Assembly: GCF_021026195.1 (NCBI RefSeq)
Contig: NZ_JAJNCT010000009.1
Span: forward strand, 186,001-250,000
DNA length: 64,000 nt
Source: Comamonas koreensis
GTDB taxonomy: Bacteria > Pseudomonadota > Gammaproteobacteria > Burkholderiales > Burkholderiaceae_C
Direction: 5' to 3'
The notes below the pieces were generated by a model. That model was not told the DNA's origin and searched no databases. It worked only from the letters and a program-made list of their open reading frames with translations. A program made the translations under genes and the position numbers. Below, in pieces: positions 1 to 7,985 of the stretch (position 1 is its first letter; every line of letters starts with the position of its first letter).

Positions 1-1049
1 GCGCCCAAGAGCGCGCCAAGATTCTGGACAACCCGGGTTTTGGTCTGCACTTCACCGACCACATGGTATCGGTGCACTGGGACAAAGAGGGCGGCTGGCG
101 CGATGCGGCCGTGACCCCTTACGGCCCGATTGCGCTGGACCCTGCGGCCGCCGTGCTGCACTACGGCCAGGAAATCTTTGAAGGCATCAAGGCCTACCGC
201 CATGCGGACGGTTCGGTCTGGACCTTCCGCCCCCAAGCCAATGCCGAGCGCCTGCAACGCTCCGCCCGCCGCCTGGCCCTGCCTGAGCTGCCGGTCGACA
301 TCTTTGTGGAATCGCTCAAGCAGATCATCGCCGTGGACAAGGACTGGGTGCCCAGCGGCAACGAAGCCAGCCTGTACCTGCGCCCCTTCATGATCGGTGA
401 CGAAGTCTTCCTGGGCGTACGCAGCGCCCACAAGGCCACCTACTACGTGATCGCCTGCCCAGCAGGCCCTTACTTTGCCAAGGGCGTGGCGCCCGTGGCG
501 ATCTGGCTGTCCACCGACTTTGCCCGCGCGGCCAAGGGCGGCACCGGCGCCGCCAAGTGCGGCGGCAACTATGCCGCTTCGCTGCTGCCCCAGCAGCAAG
601 CCCAGGACAACGGCTGCTCGCAGGTGCTGTTCCTCGATCCTGCCGAAGGCAAGTACCTGGAAGAGCTGGGCGGCATGAATGTGTTCCTGGTCTACGGCAA
701 GCAAAACAAGCTGGTCACCCCTGCGCTGTCCGGCAGTATTCTGGAAGGCATCACGCGCGACTCGCTGCTGCAACTGGCGCGCGACCGTGGCATGGTGGTC
801 GAAGAGCGCAAGATCGCTGTTGACGAGTGGAAGCAAGGCGTGGCCTCCGGTGAGATCACCGAAGTGTTTGCCTGCGGTACCGCTGCCGTCATCACCCCCA
901 TCGGCCAGCTCAAGGGCGAAGGCTTCTCGGTGGGCGACCTGTCGGCCCCGGCTGGCGAAGTCACGATGGCCCTGCGCAAGGAACTGACCGACATCCAGTA
1001 CGGCCGCGCCCCTGACCGCCACGGCTGGCTGGTGCGTCTGGACGCCTGA
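1..1049 (+). CDS. ilvE: Branched-chain amino acid aminotransferase, 5' end cut by window edge
   Basis: PLP-dependent fold-type IV transaminase that interconverts Leu, Ile and Val with their 2-oxo acids in the cytoplasm. The frame is open from base 3, before the first ATG at 63, and reads NPGFGLHFTDHMVSVHW. That is the normal N-terminal region of the longer (about 360-residue) bacterial/eukaryotic BCAT class, so the true start lies upstream and perhaps 20 residues are missing. Visible family marks are the FEGIKAYR segment, the PLP lysine in AAKCGGNYA, EELGGMNVF and the GSILEGITR phosphate-binding loop. An intrinsic terminator follows 20 bases after the stop, so the transcript ends here. Confidence 0.95.
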   Translation, partial: AQERAKILDNPGFGLHFTDHMVSVHWDKEGGWRDAAVTPYGPIALDPAAAVLHYGQEIFEGIKAYRHADGSVWTFRPQANAERLQRSARRLALPELPVDIFVESLKQIIAVDKDWVPSGNEASLYLRPFMIGDEVFLGVRSAHKATYYVIACPAGPYFAKGVAPVAIWLSTDFARAAKGGTGAAKCGGNYAASLLPQQQAQDNGCSQVLFLDPAEGKYLEELGGMNVFLVYGKQNKLVTPALSGSILEGITRDSLLQLARDRGMVVEERKIAVDEWKQGVASGEITEVFACGTAAVITPIGQLKGEGFSVGDLSAPAGEVTMALRKELTDIQYGRAPDRHGWLVRLDA

Positions 1050-1070
1050 TCCGTCCGCGATAAACGCCAA

Positions 1071-1098
1071 AAGGGCCGCACAGTGTGCGGCCCTTTTT
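1071..1098 (+). terminator. Rho-independent terminator after ilvE
   Basis: An 11-base stem, AAGGGCCGCAC paired with GTGCGGCCCTT around a 3-base loop, runs into five or more T. It sits between ilvE and the convergent dadA, and may also slow dadA transcripts from the other side. Confidence 0.9.
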
Positions 1099-1119
1099 CA
1101 TGGCGTTGTCCGTTGCCGT

Positions 1120-2454
1120 TCAGGCGGCGACTGCGGCCCGGCGCTTGCTGTCGCTCTCGAAGCCATAGAAGCCAAAGCGCATGTCCGGCATGCGGCCGCT
1201 CACCAGCTCGGCCATGGCCTTGCCGCTGCCGGCGCCATGGGTCCAGCCCAGGGTGCCGTGGCCGGCATTGATCCAGAGCTTGCCGATCTTGGTGCGGCCA
1301 ATGAACGGGATATTGGTGGGGGTGGCAGGACGCAGGCCGGTCCAGAACTGCGGGTTGCCGCCCTGCTCGGGCAGGCGGGTGTCGCAGACGCCGGGCATCA
1401 GCTCCTCGATGCGGCGCGCCAGCATATGGCAGCGGGCCTTGGCCAGCGGGCTGTCCAGCGAGCTGTCAAAACCGTTGAGCTCGATGGTGCCGGCCACGCG
1501 CAGCTGGTTGCCCAGGCGGCTCATGGCCAGCTTGTTGCCATCATCGATGCAGCTGACAAAGGGCGCGGCCTCGGGCTTGAGGATCGGCAGAGTGGCGCTG
1601 TAGCCCTTGCCGGGGTAGATGGCGACGTTCAGGCCCACGGTACGCAGCAACGGTGCGGTGTAGCTGCCGCAGGCGACGATGACGGCATCGCCCTGCAGGG
1701 TTCGGGGGCTGCTGTCTGCGCCCGCTGCGGTGGCGCGCACGGTGACCGAATCGATCGCGCCGCCCGCCACATTCAGCCGCTCGACCCGGTGGTTGTAGAG
1801 AAACTGCACACCGCCCTGGGCGCAGAGCTGGGCGAGCTTTTGCGTGAACACGCGGGCGTCGCCGCTTTCATCGCTTTCGGTAAATGTGCCACCCTTGATC
1901 TGCGCGGCATAGGGCTTGAAGGCGGGCTCGATCTTCAAAAACTCTTCGGTACTGACCATGCGGCGGTTCACACCGTACTGGCGCATCAGATCGACGGCCA
2001 TCTGCGCATCCTGCACCGCTTCGTCGCTGGTGAAGAAGTGGGCAATGCCGCGCTCGAGCCGGTTGAACTCGATGCCGGTCTGCGCCACCACGGCCTTCAA
2101 CGCGCTGTGGCTGTAGGCACCGAGCGCGACGATCTGCTGCACATTGCGGGCAAAGGAGCGGTCATTGCACTCGGCCAGAAACTGGGTGAGCCAGCGCCAT
2201 TGCTGCGGATCGGCATGGGGGCGCAGCAGCAGCGGTGCCTCCTTGTCGAACATCCACTTGAGCGCCTTCAGCGGGGCATGCTTGTTTGCCCAGGGCTCGC
2301 AGTAGCTCACCGAGATCTGCGCGGCATTGGCAAAGCTGGTCTCCAGCGCCGCGTCCGGTTGGCGGTCAACGACGGTGACGTCGTGGCCGAGTTGCAGCAA
2401 ATGCCAAGCAGTGCTGGTGCCGATGATGCCGGCGCCGAGGATGATGACTTTCAT
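1120..2454 (-). CDS. dadA: D-amino acid dehydrogenase small subunit
   Basis: FAD-dependent, membrane-associated enzyme that oxidises D-amino acids (typically D-Ala) to 2-oxo acids and passes electrons to the respiratory chain. The 444-residue length fits the family (about 430). The N-terminus is MKVIILGAGIIGTS, a Rossmann GxGxxG FAD site, and the C-terminus carries the GLRPATPTNIPFIG and NAGHGTLGWTHGAGSGK segments typical of DadA. I chose the ATG at 2454, which puts the FAD motif at residues 7-12; an upstream in-frame start would add 14 unconserved residues. It is transcribed away from an ArgP-like LysR gene across an 87-bp AT-rich gap, which suggests regulation by that protein. No alanine racemase gene is adjacent. 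Confidence 0.93.
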   Translation of the reverse strand: MKVIILGAGIIGTSTAWHLLQLGHDVTVVDRQPDAALETSFANAAQISVSYCEPWANKHAPLKALKWMFDKEAPLLLRPHADPQQWRWLTQFLAECNDRSFARNVQQIVALGAYSHSALKAVVAQTGIEFNRLERGIAHFFTSDEAVQDAQMAVDLMRQYGVNRRMVSTEEFLKIEPAFKPYAAQIKGGTFTESDESGDARVFTQKLAQLCAQGGVQFLYNHRVERLNVAGGAIDSVTVRATAAGADSSPRTLQGDAVIVACGSYTAPLLRTVGLNVAIYPGKGYSATLPILKPEAAPFVSCIDDGNKLAMSRLGNQLRVAGTIELNGFDSSLDSPLAKARCHMLARRIEELMPGVCDTRLPEQGGNPQFWTGLRPATPTNIPFIGRTKIGKLWINAGHGTLGWTHGAGSGKAMAELVSGRMPDMRFGFYGFESDSKRRAAVAA

Positions 2455-2541
2455 GGCTCTCAGTGTCTGGCATCTTGGCTGTAACATAAAGTGCAATTAA
2501 ACTTCTTCAAGAATCATCAGTTCTACTAATACTGGAGCCCC

Positions 2542-3486
2542 ATGAGCAACCTGGACCCGGTCGCGCTGGAATGCCTGGCCGCCGTGATTGAAGAAGGCGG
2601 TTTCGAGAAGGCCGCTGTGCGACTGAATGTGACGCAATCGGCGGTCTCGCAGCGGCTGCGCGCGCTGGAGGCACAGATCGGCTCGGTGCTGGTGGTGCGA
2701 AGCCGTCCGCTGCGCCCGACCGCTGCGGGCCAGTTGCTGCTCAAGCACACCCAGCAGCTGCGGCTGCTGCGCACCGACCTGGAGCAGGAACTGCACAGCC
2801 TGCTGCCCCACGCCATGGGCCGCAGCGCGCATGACGAGGCCATCTCGATCGCCATCAATGCCGACAGCATTGCCACCTGGGCGCTGGATGCGCTGCAGGA
2901 TATCGCGCTGCAGCAGCTGCCGCTGGAGATCATCACCGACGACCAGGACCACACCTTGGAGCTGCTGCGCACCGGGGAGGTGCTGGGCTGTGTCACGACG
3001 ATGCCCAGAGCCTTGCGCGGCTGCCGCGTGACGGCGCTGGGCGCGATGCACTACATCGCCGTGGCCTCGCCCGCCTTCGCCGAGCAGCATGTGCCCCAGG
3101 GGATCAACCGCAGCAATTTCAAGCACCTGCCGTTTCTCAGCTACAACCGCAAGGACGACATGCAGCGCGTGTTTGTTGCCCGCGCGATGGGGCTCAAGAC
3201 CGTTGGACTGCACCAGCTCTACGTCCCCAACTCCGAAGCCCAGGTGCGCGCCGTGGCCGCCGGCTGGGGCGTGGGCGTGGTGCCCGAGTTGCTCGCCCGC
3301 CCCTACTTGGCCGATGGCCGCCTGGTCAATGTGGCCGAGGCCCAGGTGCTGCGCGTTGACCTGTTCTGGCATTGCTGGAACCTGCAGTCCGCCTTGCTGA
3401 GCGCACTGAGCGACGCGATGGTGCACAGCGCCAAGGGCAGCCTGGCGCCGCCCACCGCAGCCGCGCGCGCCACCGTCAAGGCATAA
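2542..3486 (+). CDS. LysR-family regulator, ArgP/LysG type
   Basis: DNA-binding regulator of 314 residues. The N-terminal winged helix (ALECLAAVIEEGGFEKAA, then VTQSAVSQRLRALE) and the LysR co-inducer domain resemble ArgP/IciA and LysG, which sense lysine or arginine and usually control amino-acid exporters. Here the divergent neighbour is dadA rather than lysE or argO, so control of dadA is the simplest inference. The ATG at 2542 gives the normal LysR N-terminus. The structured intergenic element begins 18 bases after the stop. Confidence 0.87.
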   Translation: MSNLDPVALECLAAVIEEGGFEKAAVRLNVTQSAVSQRLRALEAQIGSVLVVRSRPLRPTAAGQLLLKHTQQLRLLRTDLEQELHSLLPHAMGRSAHDEAISIAINADSIATWALDALQDIALQQLPLEIITDDQDHTLELLRTGEVLGCVTTMPRALRGCRVTALGAMHYIAVASPAFAEQHVPQGINRSNFKHLPFLSYNRKDDMQRVFVARAMGLKTVGLHQLYVPNSEAQVRAVAAGWGVGVVPELLARPYLADGRLVNVAEAQVLRVDLFWHCWNLQSALLSALSDAMVHSAKGSLAPPTAAARATVKA

Positions 3487-3503
3487 AAAAACTGCCTGCA
3501 CCC

Positions 3504-3773
3504 TAAGAACCTGTTCAACGTCTCTACGCAGCCGCGTTGGAGTGCAATCGGGATGAGTTCGAAGGGCTGGTGCGCAGCTTGCACCGGGGTGCAAGCAAGG
3601 ACCAGCGCGAAGAAATCGCCCGATTTCACTCCAACCCGTAGGGACAGTGGCTTTGCGAGCGGTCTGCTTCGTTGCAGCGCTTGCCAATAGCGGGCTATTG
3701 GCTGCGCACTGCGCCTCGCATCCCATCTCGCAAAGACACTGTCGCGGCGCGAGGAGATCTTGAACAGGTTCTA
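3504..3773. repeat. Cloverleaf-like structured intergenic element
   Basis: The element is bounded by a perfect 13-bp inverted repeat, AGAACCTGTTCAA (3506-3518) and its complement (3760-3772). Inside are two further arms. Arm 1 pairs 3536-3552 with 3619-3635 (16 of 17) and holds a hairpin, GCTTGCACC (3577-3585) with GGTGCAAGC (3588-3596). Arm 2 pairs 3643-3659 with 3727-3743 (16 of 17) and holds CCAATAG (3684-3690) with CTATTGG (3695-3701). The result is a closed three-way fold. There is no credible coding frame. It could be a miniature mobile repeat or a structured RNA; I cannot name a family. The end motif recurs at 35507-35521. Confidence 0.75.
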
Positions 3774-3930
3774 CAGGATGCAAGCAGTTTCCGGATGACC
3801 ACCGGTATTCATTGCACCGGTGGTTCCACCCCTCCCTCATTGGTCAAATCTGTTGGTGGTGCAGTATCCACGCCAAGTATTGCTATATGGTGAATAGCAA
3901 ATGACAGGCTCGTTATCTGATCCTATCCAT

Positions 3931-4353
3931 TTACCGAATCAACAATACCGGCAGCTTGCTCTCCGCCAGCACCTGGGTGGCCACTGAGCCCAGCACCAGC
4001 TTGGCCAGTGCACCATGGCCCCGGGTGCCCATGATCAGCAGGTCATAGCCCCCCTTATCGGCTGTCTCGGCAATGGTCTGCGAAATGGGGCCAACCGCAC
4101 TCTCGGCCACCGCCGTCACCTGGTGCGCAGCCAGAAATTCCTGCACCGGCAGCAGCACCTTCTGCGCCTCTTCGGAGTGGTAGTCGTCCACCAGCGCCTT
4201 GCCCAAGGCCTTGGCGGCCCGGGGCGGCAGCAGTGGCTGCACGGTGAGTGCCGTGTAATGGTGGTTGGGCGTCAGCCACTCTGCGTGCGCTGCCAGGTAA
4301 TCCAGCATCTTTTGGGTGTAAGGGCTGCCGTCAACGGCCAACAAAATACGCAT
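3931..4353 (-). CDS. Universal stress protein, UspA family
   Basis: Single-domain cytoplasmic Usp of 140 residues. It starts MRILLAVDGSPYT (the usual beta-1 with an ATP-contacting Asp) and ends with the ATP-binding loop GTRGHGALAKLVLGSVA, so it belongs to the ATP-binding UspFG/MJ0577-like class. A good ribosome site (AAGGAG) precedes the ATG. An FNR-type promoter 130-170 bp upstream suggests induction at low oxygen, as seen for usp genes in other facultative or denitrifying bacteria. It is monocistronic by spacing. A 9-bp inverted repeat (3798-3806 with 3816-3824) lies about 110 bp beyond the stop and has no T-run. Confidence 0.93.
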   Translation of the reverse strand: MRILLAVDGSPYTQKMLDYLAAHAEWLTPNHHYTALTVQPLLPPRAAKALGKALVDDYHSEEAQKVLLPVQEFLAAHQVTAVAESAVGPISQTIAETADKGGYDLLIMGTRGHGALAKLVLGSVATQVLAESKLPVLLIR

Positions 4354-4483
4354 GCCTTAACTCCTTCAACAAGGGGTGAGGGACCCAACACCGGTGCCAT
4401 GACCAATGCTGGACAGCTAGCCTGGCCAAACCCGCTTCCCCATACTGGCAAGGCGCTTTGGAGGCTTAAATCATGTGTATCAG

Positions 4484-4523
4484 CTTATAGATTCATCGTC
4501 AAACGCACATTGATGTGCATCAG
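4484..4523 (-). promoter_or_regulatory. FNR/Anr-type promoter of the uspA-like gene
   Basis: TTGATGTGCATCAG at 4510-4523 matches the FNR consensus TTGAT-N4-ATCAA at nine of ten positions. On the minus strand a TATAAG -10 element lies at 4489-4484. That places the FNR centre near -40 from a start point around 4477, the class II activator position. The leader would then be about 125 nt. The rest of the 4354-4587 gap shows nothing else. Confidence 0.65.
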
Positions 4524-4587
4524 GTCTGGCGAAAAATTTAGGTGGAAACCCTTGGTTTTGCGCTGAGGGCGGGAGCCAAGCACAAGT

Positions 4588-5127
4588 TCAGGCGGTGCGA
4601 GCGCAGCCGCAGAACGTCGCAAAGTCCTGCAGGAATTGCTGGGCCTCGGGGTACACCTCGGCGCCGCTGACGATTTGCAGCACTGATGCCGCGGACTCCT
4701 TCATCAGCGGCAACCGAAGAAACAAATCACTGTTGAACTGGGCCGTCACGGTGGACAGCACCCGCCGCAGGTCGGCCAGCATGTCATCCCCCCGGTGGGA
4801 GGCATGCACCAGCGCGACCGGTTTCTGGATGATTTCCTCACGCGACACCAGCCAGTCGATGGCATTCTTGAGCCCGCCAGGCAGTGCGCGCACATATTCG
4901 GGGCTGGAGATCAGCAAGCCATCGGCGGCCTGCACTTGCTGCACCAAGGCAAGCACTGGCGCCGGGGTCAGCGCCCCTTCCAGGTCGGGCGAGAACACCG
5001 GCAGCGCCGCCAGATCGTGGAAGACCTCGATGGCCAGCCCAGCCGGGGCAATGTGCTGCAAGGCCCTCAGCAAGGCGGTATTGGTAGAGGCCGCTCTTGC
5101 GCTACCGGAGATGGCGAGTAACTGCAT
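4588..5127 (-). CDS. NAD(P)H-dependent FMN reductase (flavodoxin-like fold)
   Basis: A 179-residue cytoplasmic flavoprotein of the NADPH-dependent FMN reductase family (ChrR/AzoR-like group), which reduces FMN, quinones, azo dyes or metal ions. The N-terminal ISGSARAASTNTALL is the FMN phosphate-binding loop and SSPEYVRALPGGLKNAIDWL is the conserved flavin-contacting segment. The substrate cannot be told from sequence. The gene stands 234 bp upstream of uspA and 30 bp before the phosphoesterase stop codon on the same strand, so it may share that transcript. Confidence 0.88.
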   Translation of the reverse strand: MQLLAISGSARAASTNTALLRALQHIAPAGLAIEVFHDLAALPVFSPDLEGALTPAPVLALVQQVQAADGLLISSPEYVRALPGGLKNAIDWLVSREEIIQKPVALVHASHRGDDMLADLRRVLSTVTAQFNSDLFLRLPLMKESAASVLQIVSGAEVYPEAQQFLQDFATFCGCARTA

Positions 5128-5157
5128 CGTTCGCGTGGGGCTTGGCGGCTGAGCGCT

Positions 5158-6003
5158 TTACACCGCTACCAAGCAATGCGGGTTGAAAGTCTCCTGCTCG
5201 CCCTTGCGCGCATAGCCCAGCGGGTTGGCCACGACCCGGCATTGCCAGGGGCGGCCATCGCTGTGCTGGCCTTTGGCGACGTAGTCGCTGGGCGCATGCA
5301 GGTGGCCGTGGATCCAGAGGTCGGCATAGGGCAGCAGGTCATCCAGCACATTGCAAAAGCCGGCGGTGCCCGGGGTCAGCCCATAGCGCGGATCGGCGCT
5401 GCGCAGGCTGGGGGCGAAGTGGGTGATGACGACGGTCTTGCCGTCAAAGGGCTCGGCCAGTGCGGCGCGCAGCCATTCCTGGCAGCGCAGCGCTTCGTCG
5501 CGCATCTCGGCGGCCAGAAAGGGCTGGCCGTTGCGCACGGTCTGGGCCTTGGTCAGGTAGAAGTTGGCGGCCTTGAAGGCCTTCTCGCGCTGCTTCATCA
5601 GCGCGCCCAGCTCGGTCACGCCGTTGTGCAGCGCAATCGCGTCGTAGTCGGACCAGAGTGTGGTGCCGATGAAGCGCACGCCATCGATGACCAGGGTTTC
5701 GCAGTCCAGCATGGTGATACCCAGCTTGTTGCAGCTGGCGCGCAGGCGCTGCCGGGCAGTGTCGAAATCCTGGTTGTCGAACTCATGGTTGCCGGGCACC
5801 AGGATCACCGGCTCGGGCCAGTGGCCACCCGCCTGCTGCGGGCTGAACTGGCCCAGGCCAAAATCCGCATCGTCCAGCATCGAGCCACTCTGGTAGGAGC
5901 CAATGTCGCCAGCCAGGATCAGCAGCTCGGCGCCGGGCGCGGGCTGGGCGCGGAAATGGGGATGGGTCTCCAGGTGCAGGTCGGACAGGATTTGCAGGTG
6001 CAT
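5158..6003 (-). CDS. Metallophosphoesterase (calcineurin-like)
   Basis: Binuclear-metal phosphoesterase of 281 residues. Metal ligands appear in order: SDLHLE (D-x-H) at the N-terminus, LAGDIG (GD), VPGNHEFD (GNHE), then VVITHFAPS and HGHLHAPSDY (GHxH) near the C-terminus. The substrate is unknown and no signal peptide is seen, so it is cytoplasmic. I prefer the ATG at 6003, which gives MHLQILSDLHLE. An ATG at 6021 would add six residues. It is followed closely by the FMN reductase gene. Confidence 0.9.
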   Translation of the reverse strand: MHLQILSDLHLETHPHFRAQPAPGAELLILAGDIGSYQSGSMLDDADFGLGQFSPQQAGGHWPEPVILVPGNHEFDNQDFDTARQRLRASCNKLGITMLDCETLVIDGVRFIGTTLWSDYDAIALHNGVTELGALMKQREKAFKAANFYLTKAQTVRNGQPFLAAEMRDEALRCQEWLRAALAEPFDGKTVVITHFAPSLRSADPRYGLTPGTAGFCNVLDDLLPYADLWIHGHLHAPSDYVAKGQHSDGRPWQCRVVANPLGYARKGEQETFNPHCLVAV

Positions 6004-6044
6004 GGTCGCCAAGCCTACCATGGGCTTTGGCGGCTTGCAGCCCG

Positions 6045-7022
6045 CTACATCGGTAATTCCAGGTCAGGAAAAGCCGCCCGGGCCGAGCGCTCCAGCGCAT
6101 GCAGCATCCACTCCAGCGCCGAGGGTGGAATATGCCCGCTGCGGCTGCGCCAGAGCGCATCCACATGCACGGCCTCCACCCGCAACGGCAGCGGTTGGAA
6201 GGCCAGCTGATCGGCAATGCCGGTCGCAGGCACAAAGTGGCGCGGCAACACGGTGATCAAATCGGTGCGCGCCACCACGCGGGCGGCGGTGAAGTACTGG
6301 TTCACCGTCAGCACCACGCGGCGCTTGCGGCCGATCGATGCCAGCGCCTCGTCCAGAAAGCCAAAGGGCTGGCCAGAAAAGCTCACCAGCATATGGCGCG
6401 CATCGCAGTAGCGCTCCAAAGTCAGCAAGCCCTCACTCAAAGGATGGTCCTTGCGCATCACGCAGATATATTCGCCGTCATAGAGGCGCCGGCTCTCGAA
6501 ATCCACCAGGTCACCCGATTGGGCGCGGGCCGTCATCTCGGCCAGCACGAAGGGGAAATAACCCACGGCCAGGTCGGCGGTCTCGGCCTCCAGCTCCTCG
6601 CGCGGATCACGGGTAGTGAGTGGTTGCACATGTACGGAGACGCCTGGCGCCTCGGTCTCCAGAATGTGCATCAGGCTGGGCAGCAAGGTGGCGGCGGTCG
6701 CATCGGCCATGGCCACGACAAAGGCCTGGGTGGCGCGGGCCGGGTCAAAGCGCTCGGGGGCAAAGCTGGCCTGCAGGCGGGCCAGCGATTCACGCACCAC
6801 CGGCCACAGCGCATTGGCCAGCGGTGTGGGCTCCACGCCCTGGCCGCTGCGCACCAACAGTTCGTCATTCAAGGCTTCGCGCAGGCGCCGCATCGCGTTG
6901 CTGACTGCGGGTTGGGTGATGGACAGCTTGTCGGCGGCCCGGGTCAGGCTGCGCTCATTCATCACCTCGTCGAATACACGCAACAGGTTCAGATCGAGAT
7001 GCCGAAATTGATGGGGCAGCAT
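6045..7022 (-). CDS. LysR-family regulator, NodD/NahR-like subgroup
   Basis: LysR regulator of 325 residues. The recognition region reads DLNLLRVFDEVMNERSLTRAA then ITQPAVSNAMRRLRE, the pattern of the NodD/NahR/PnbR branch, followed by a full co-inducer domain. An AAAGGA ribosome site 7 bases before the ATG at 7022 decides that start over an upstream in-frame codon. It is divergent from the small membrane protein at 7169, and the 146-bp gap contains an operator-like palindrome, so that gene is a candidate target. The inducer is unknown. Confidence 0.9.
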   Translation of the reverse strand: MLPHQFRHLDLNLLRVFDEVMNERSLTRAADKLSITQPAVSNAMRRLREALNDELLVRSGQGVEPTPLANALWPVVRESLARLQASFAPERFDPARATQAFVVAMADATAATLLPSLMHILETEAPGVSVHVQPLTTRDPREELEAETADLAVGYFPFVLAEMTARAQSGDLVDFESRRLYDGEYICVMRKDHPLSEGLLTLERYCDARHMLVSFSGQPFGFLDEALASIGRKRRVVLTVNQYFTAARVVARTDLITVLPRHFVPATGIADQLAFQPLPLRVEAVHVDALWRSRSGHIPPSALEWMLHALERSARAAFPDLELPM

Positions 7023-7106
7023 TTTCAATCCTTTGCGGTGCTGAGCGGCCTGCAATACATCACTGGCATGAATGATACAGATTCAAAAGATAAATTTGAG
7101 ATGGTC

Positions 7107-7120
7107 TAGGGTAAACCCTA
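7107..7120. promoter_or_regulatory. Palindromic operator-like site
   Basis: TAGGGTAAACCCTA has two perfect 6-bp arms around AA. It lies between the divergent LysR gene and the membrane protein gene, about 50 bp before the latter's ATG, where an operator or the -35 region would be expected. The binding protein is not known. Confidence 0.4.
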
Positions 7121-7168
7121 TACTTCGGTCATCGCTTCAAAGAAGCATTAATACCAAAGACATCCATC

Positions 7169-7606
7169 ATGACCAACAGTTTTGTACACACTGACATGGC
7201 TACCGAGCACACGGGCGTTCTGCGTGTGGAACGTGCTGCTGAACATCTCAAGACCACCTTCGGCACCAAGGGTGTTGGCGCATCGCTGATGCTGGCCGCC
7301 CTGGTTTCCGCCGTGCTGGTGGTTGCTACCCGCCTAGTGGACTCCGTCGCCGGCGGTAGCCACTGGATCGCTGGCTGGGCCCTGCTGTGGGCTGTCGCCT
7401 TTGTCGCCATCGCCCTGCTGGCTGCCCCTGCCCGCAACCTGAGCAGCAGCCTGCGCGCCGCACGCCGCAGCTGGGACGAAGGCCACCGCCGCGCCATGGA
7501 AGACGACAAGACCTGGCAAGTGGCCCTGCAAGACAGCCGCGTGATGGCTGACCTGAACCGCGCCATGAGCGACGCAGCGGTTTCGTTCTACCACAAGAAC
7601 TACTGA
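7169..7606 (+). CDS. Small two-helix inner-membrane protein of unknown function
   Basis: A 145-residue protein I do not recognise by family. It has a soluble N-terminal stretch of about 40 residues, two hydrophobic helices (about 40-60 and 70-90), then a basic and amphipathic C-terminal tail of about 55 residues ending SFYHKNY. The layout resembles small membrane regulators with a cytoplasmic tail. It is transcribed alone and ends at a strong terminator. The upstream palindrome and the divergent LysR gene suggest specific regulation. Codon use is like that of its neighbours. Confidence 0.75.
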   Translation: MTNSFVHTDMATEHTGVLRVERAAEHLKTTFGTKGVGASLMLAALVSAVLVVATRLVDSVAGGSHWIAGWALLWAVAFVAIALLAAPARNLSSSLRAARRSWDEGHRRAMEDDKTWQVALQDSRVMADLNRAMSDAAVSFYHKNY

Positions 7607-7664
7607 TCAACGCCGGGGTTCCTCCAGAGCCCCAGCGCCGGCAGCCACGATCTGCCTTTTCAAG

Positions 7665-7689
7665 AGCCACGGCATGCCGTGGCTTTTTT
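7665..7689 (+). terminator. Rho-independent terminator
   Basis: A 20-base perfect palindrome, AGCCACGGCATGCCGTGGCT, runs straight into six T, 58 bases after the membrane protein stop. In the following 205 bases (7690-7894) I see no gene or signal. Confidence 0.9.
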
Positions 7690-7894
7690 GTTGCTGGCGA
7701 CCGCAGTCCCTCCTAAGCGGATGCGCGGCTTGGCGTGGCATAACACCTCTGCCCGCGCAAACCGCAGCGCTTGAACAACGATTGGCAAGCGGTTTACCGC
7801 CCAGCAAGCTGCTGGCTGTATGCCACAAACCACAGCTCCAACCTTGCACTGCCACGGAGCCCAGGCAGGTCTACCGCAGCCCCGAATCCAAAAC

Positions 7895-7927
7895 AAAACC
7901 CCGCATGCCTGAAACATGCGGGGTTTT
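7895..7927 (-). terminator. Bidirectional terminator downstream of pckG
   Basis: A 13-bp perfect stem, AAAACCCCGCATG with CATGCGGGGTTTT, encloses a 7-base loop. The stem itself supplies the A and T tracts on each strand. It lies 58 bases past the pckG stop. Confidence 0.88.
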
Positions 7928-7985
7928 GCGGTGCGTCGTTGGCTGCATCACTGGTAGAGCTACCAGCGCGCGGGCGAGCGGCCGG

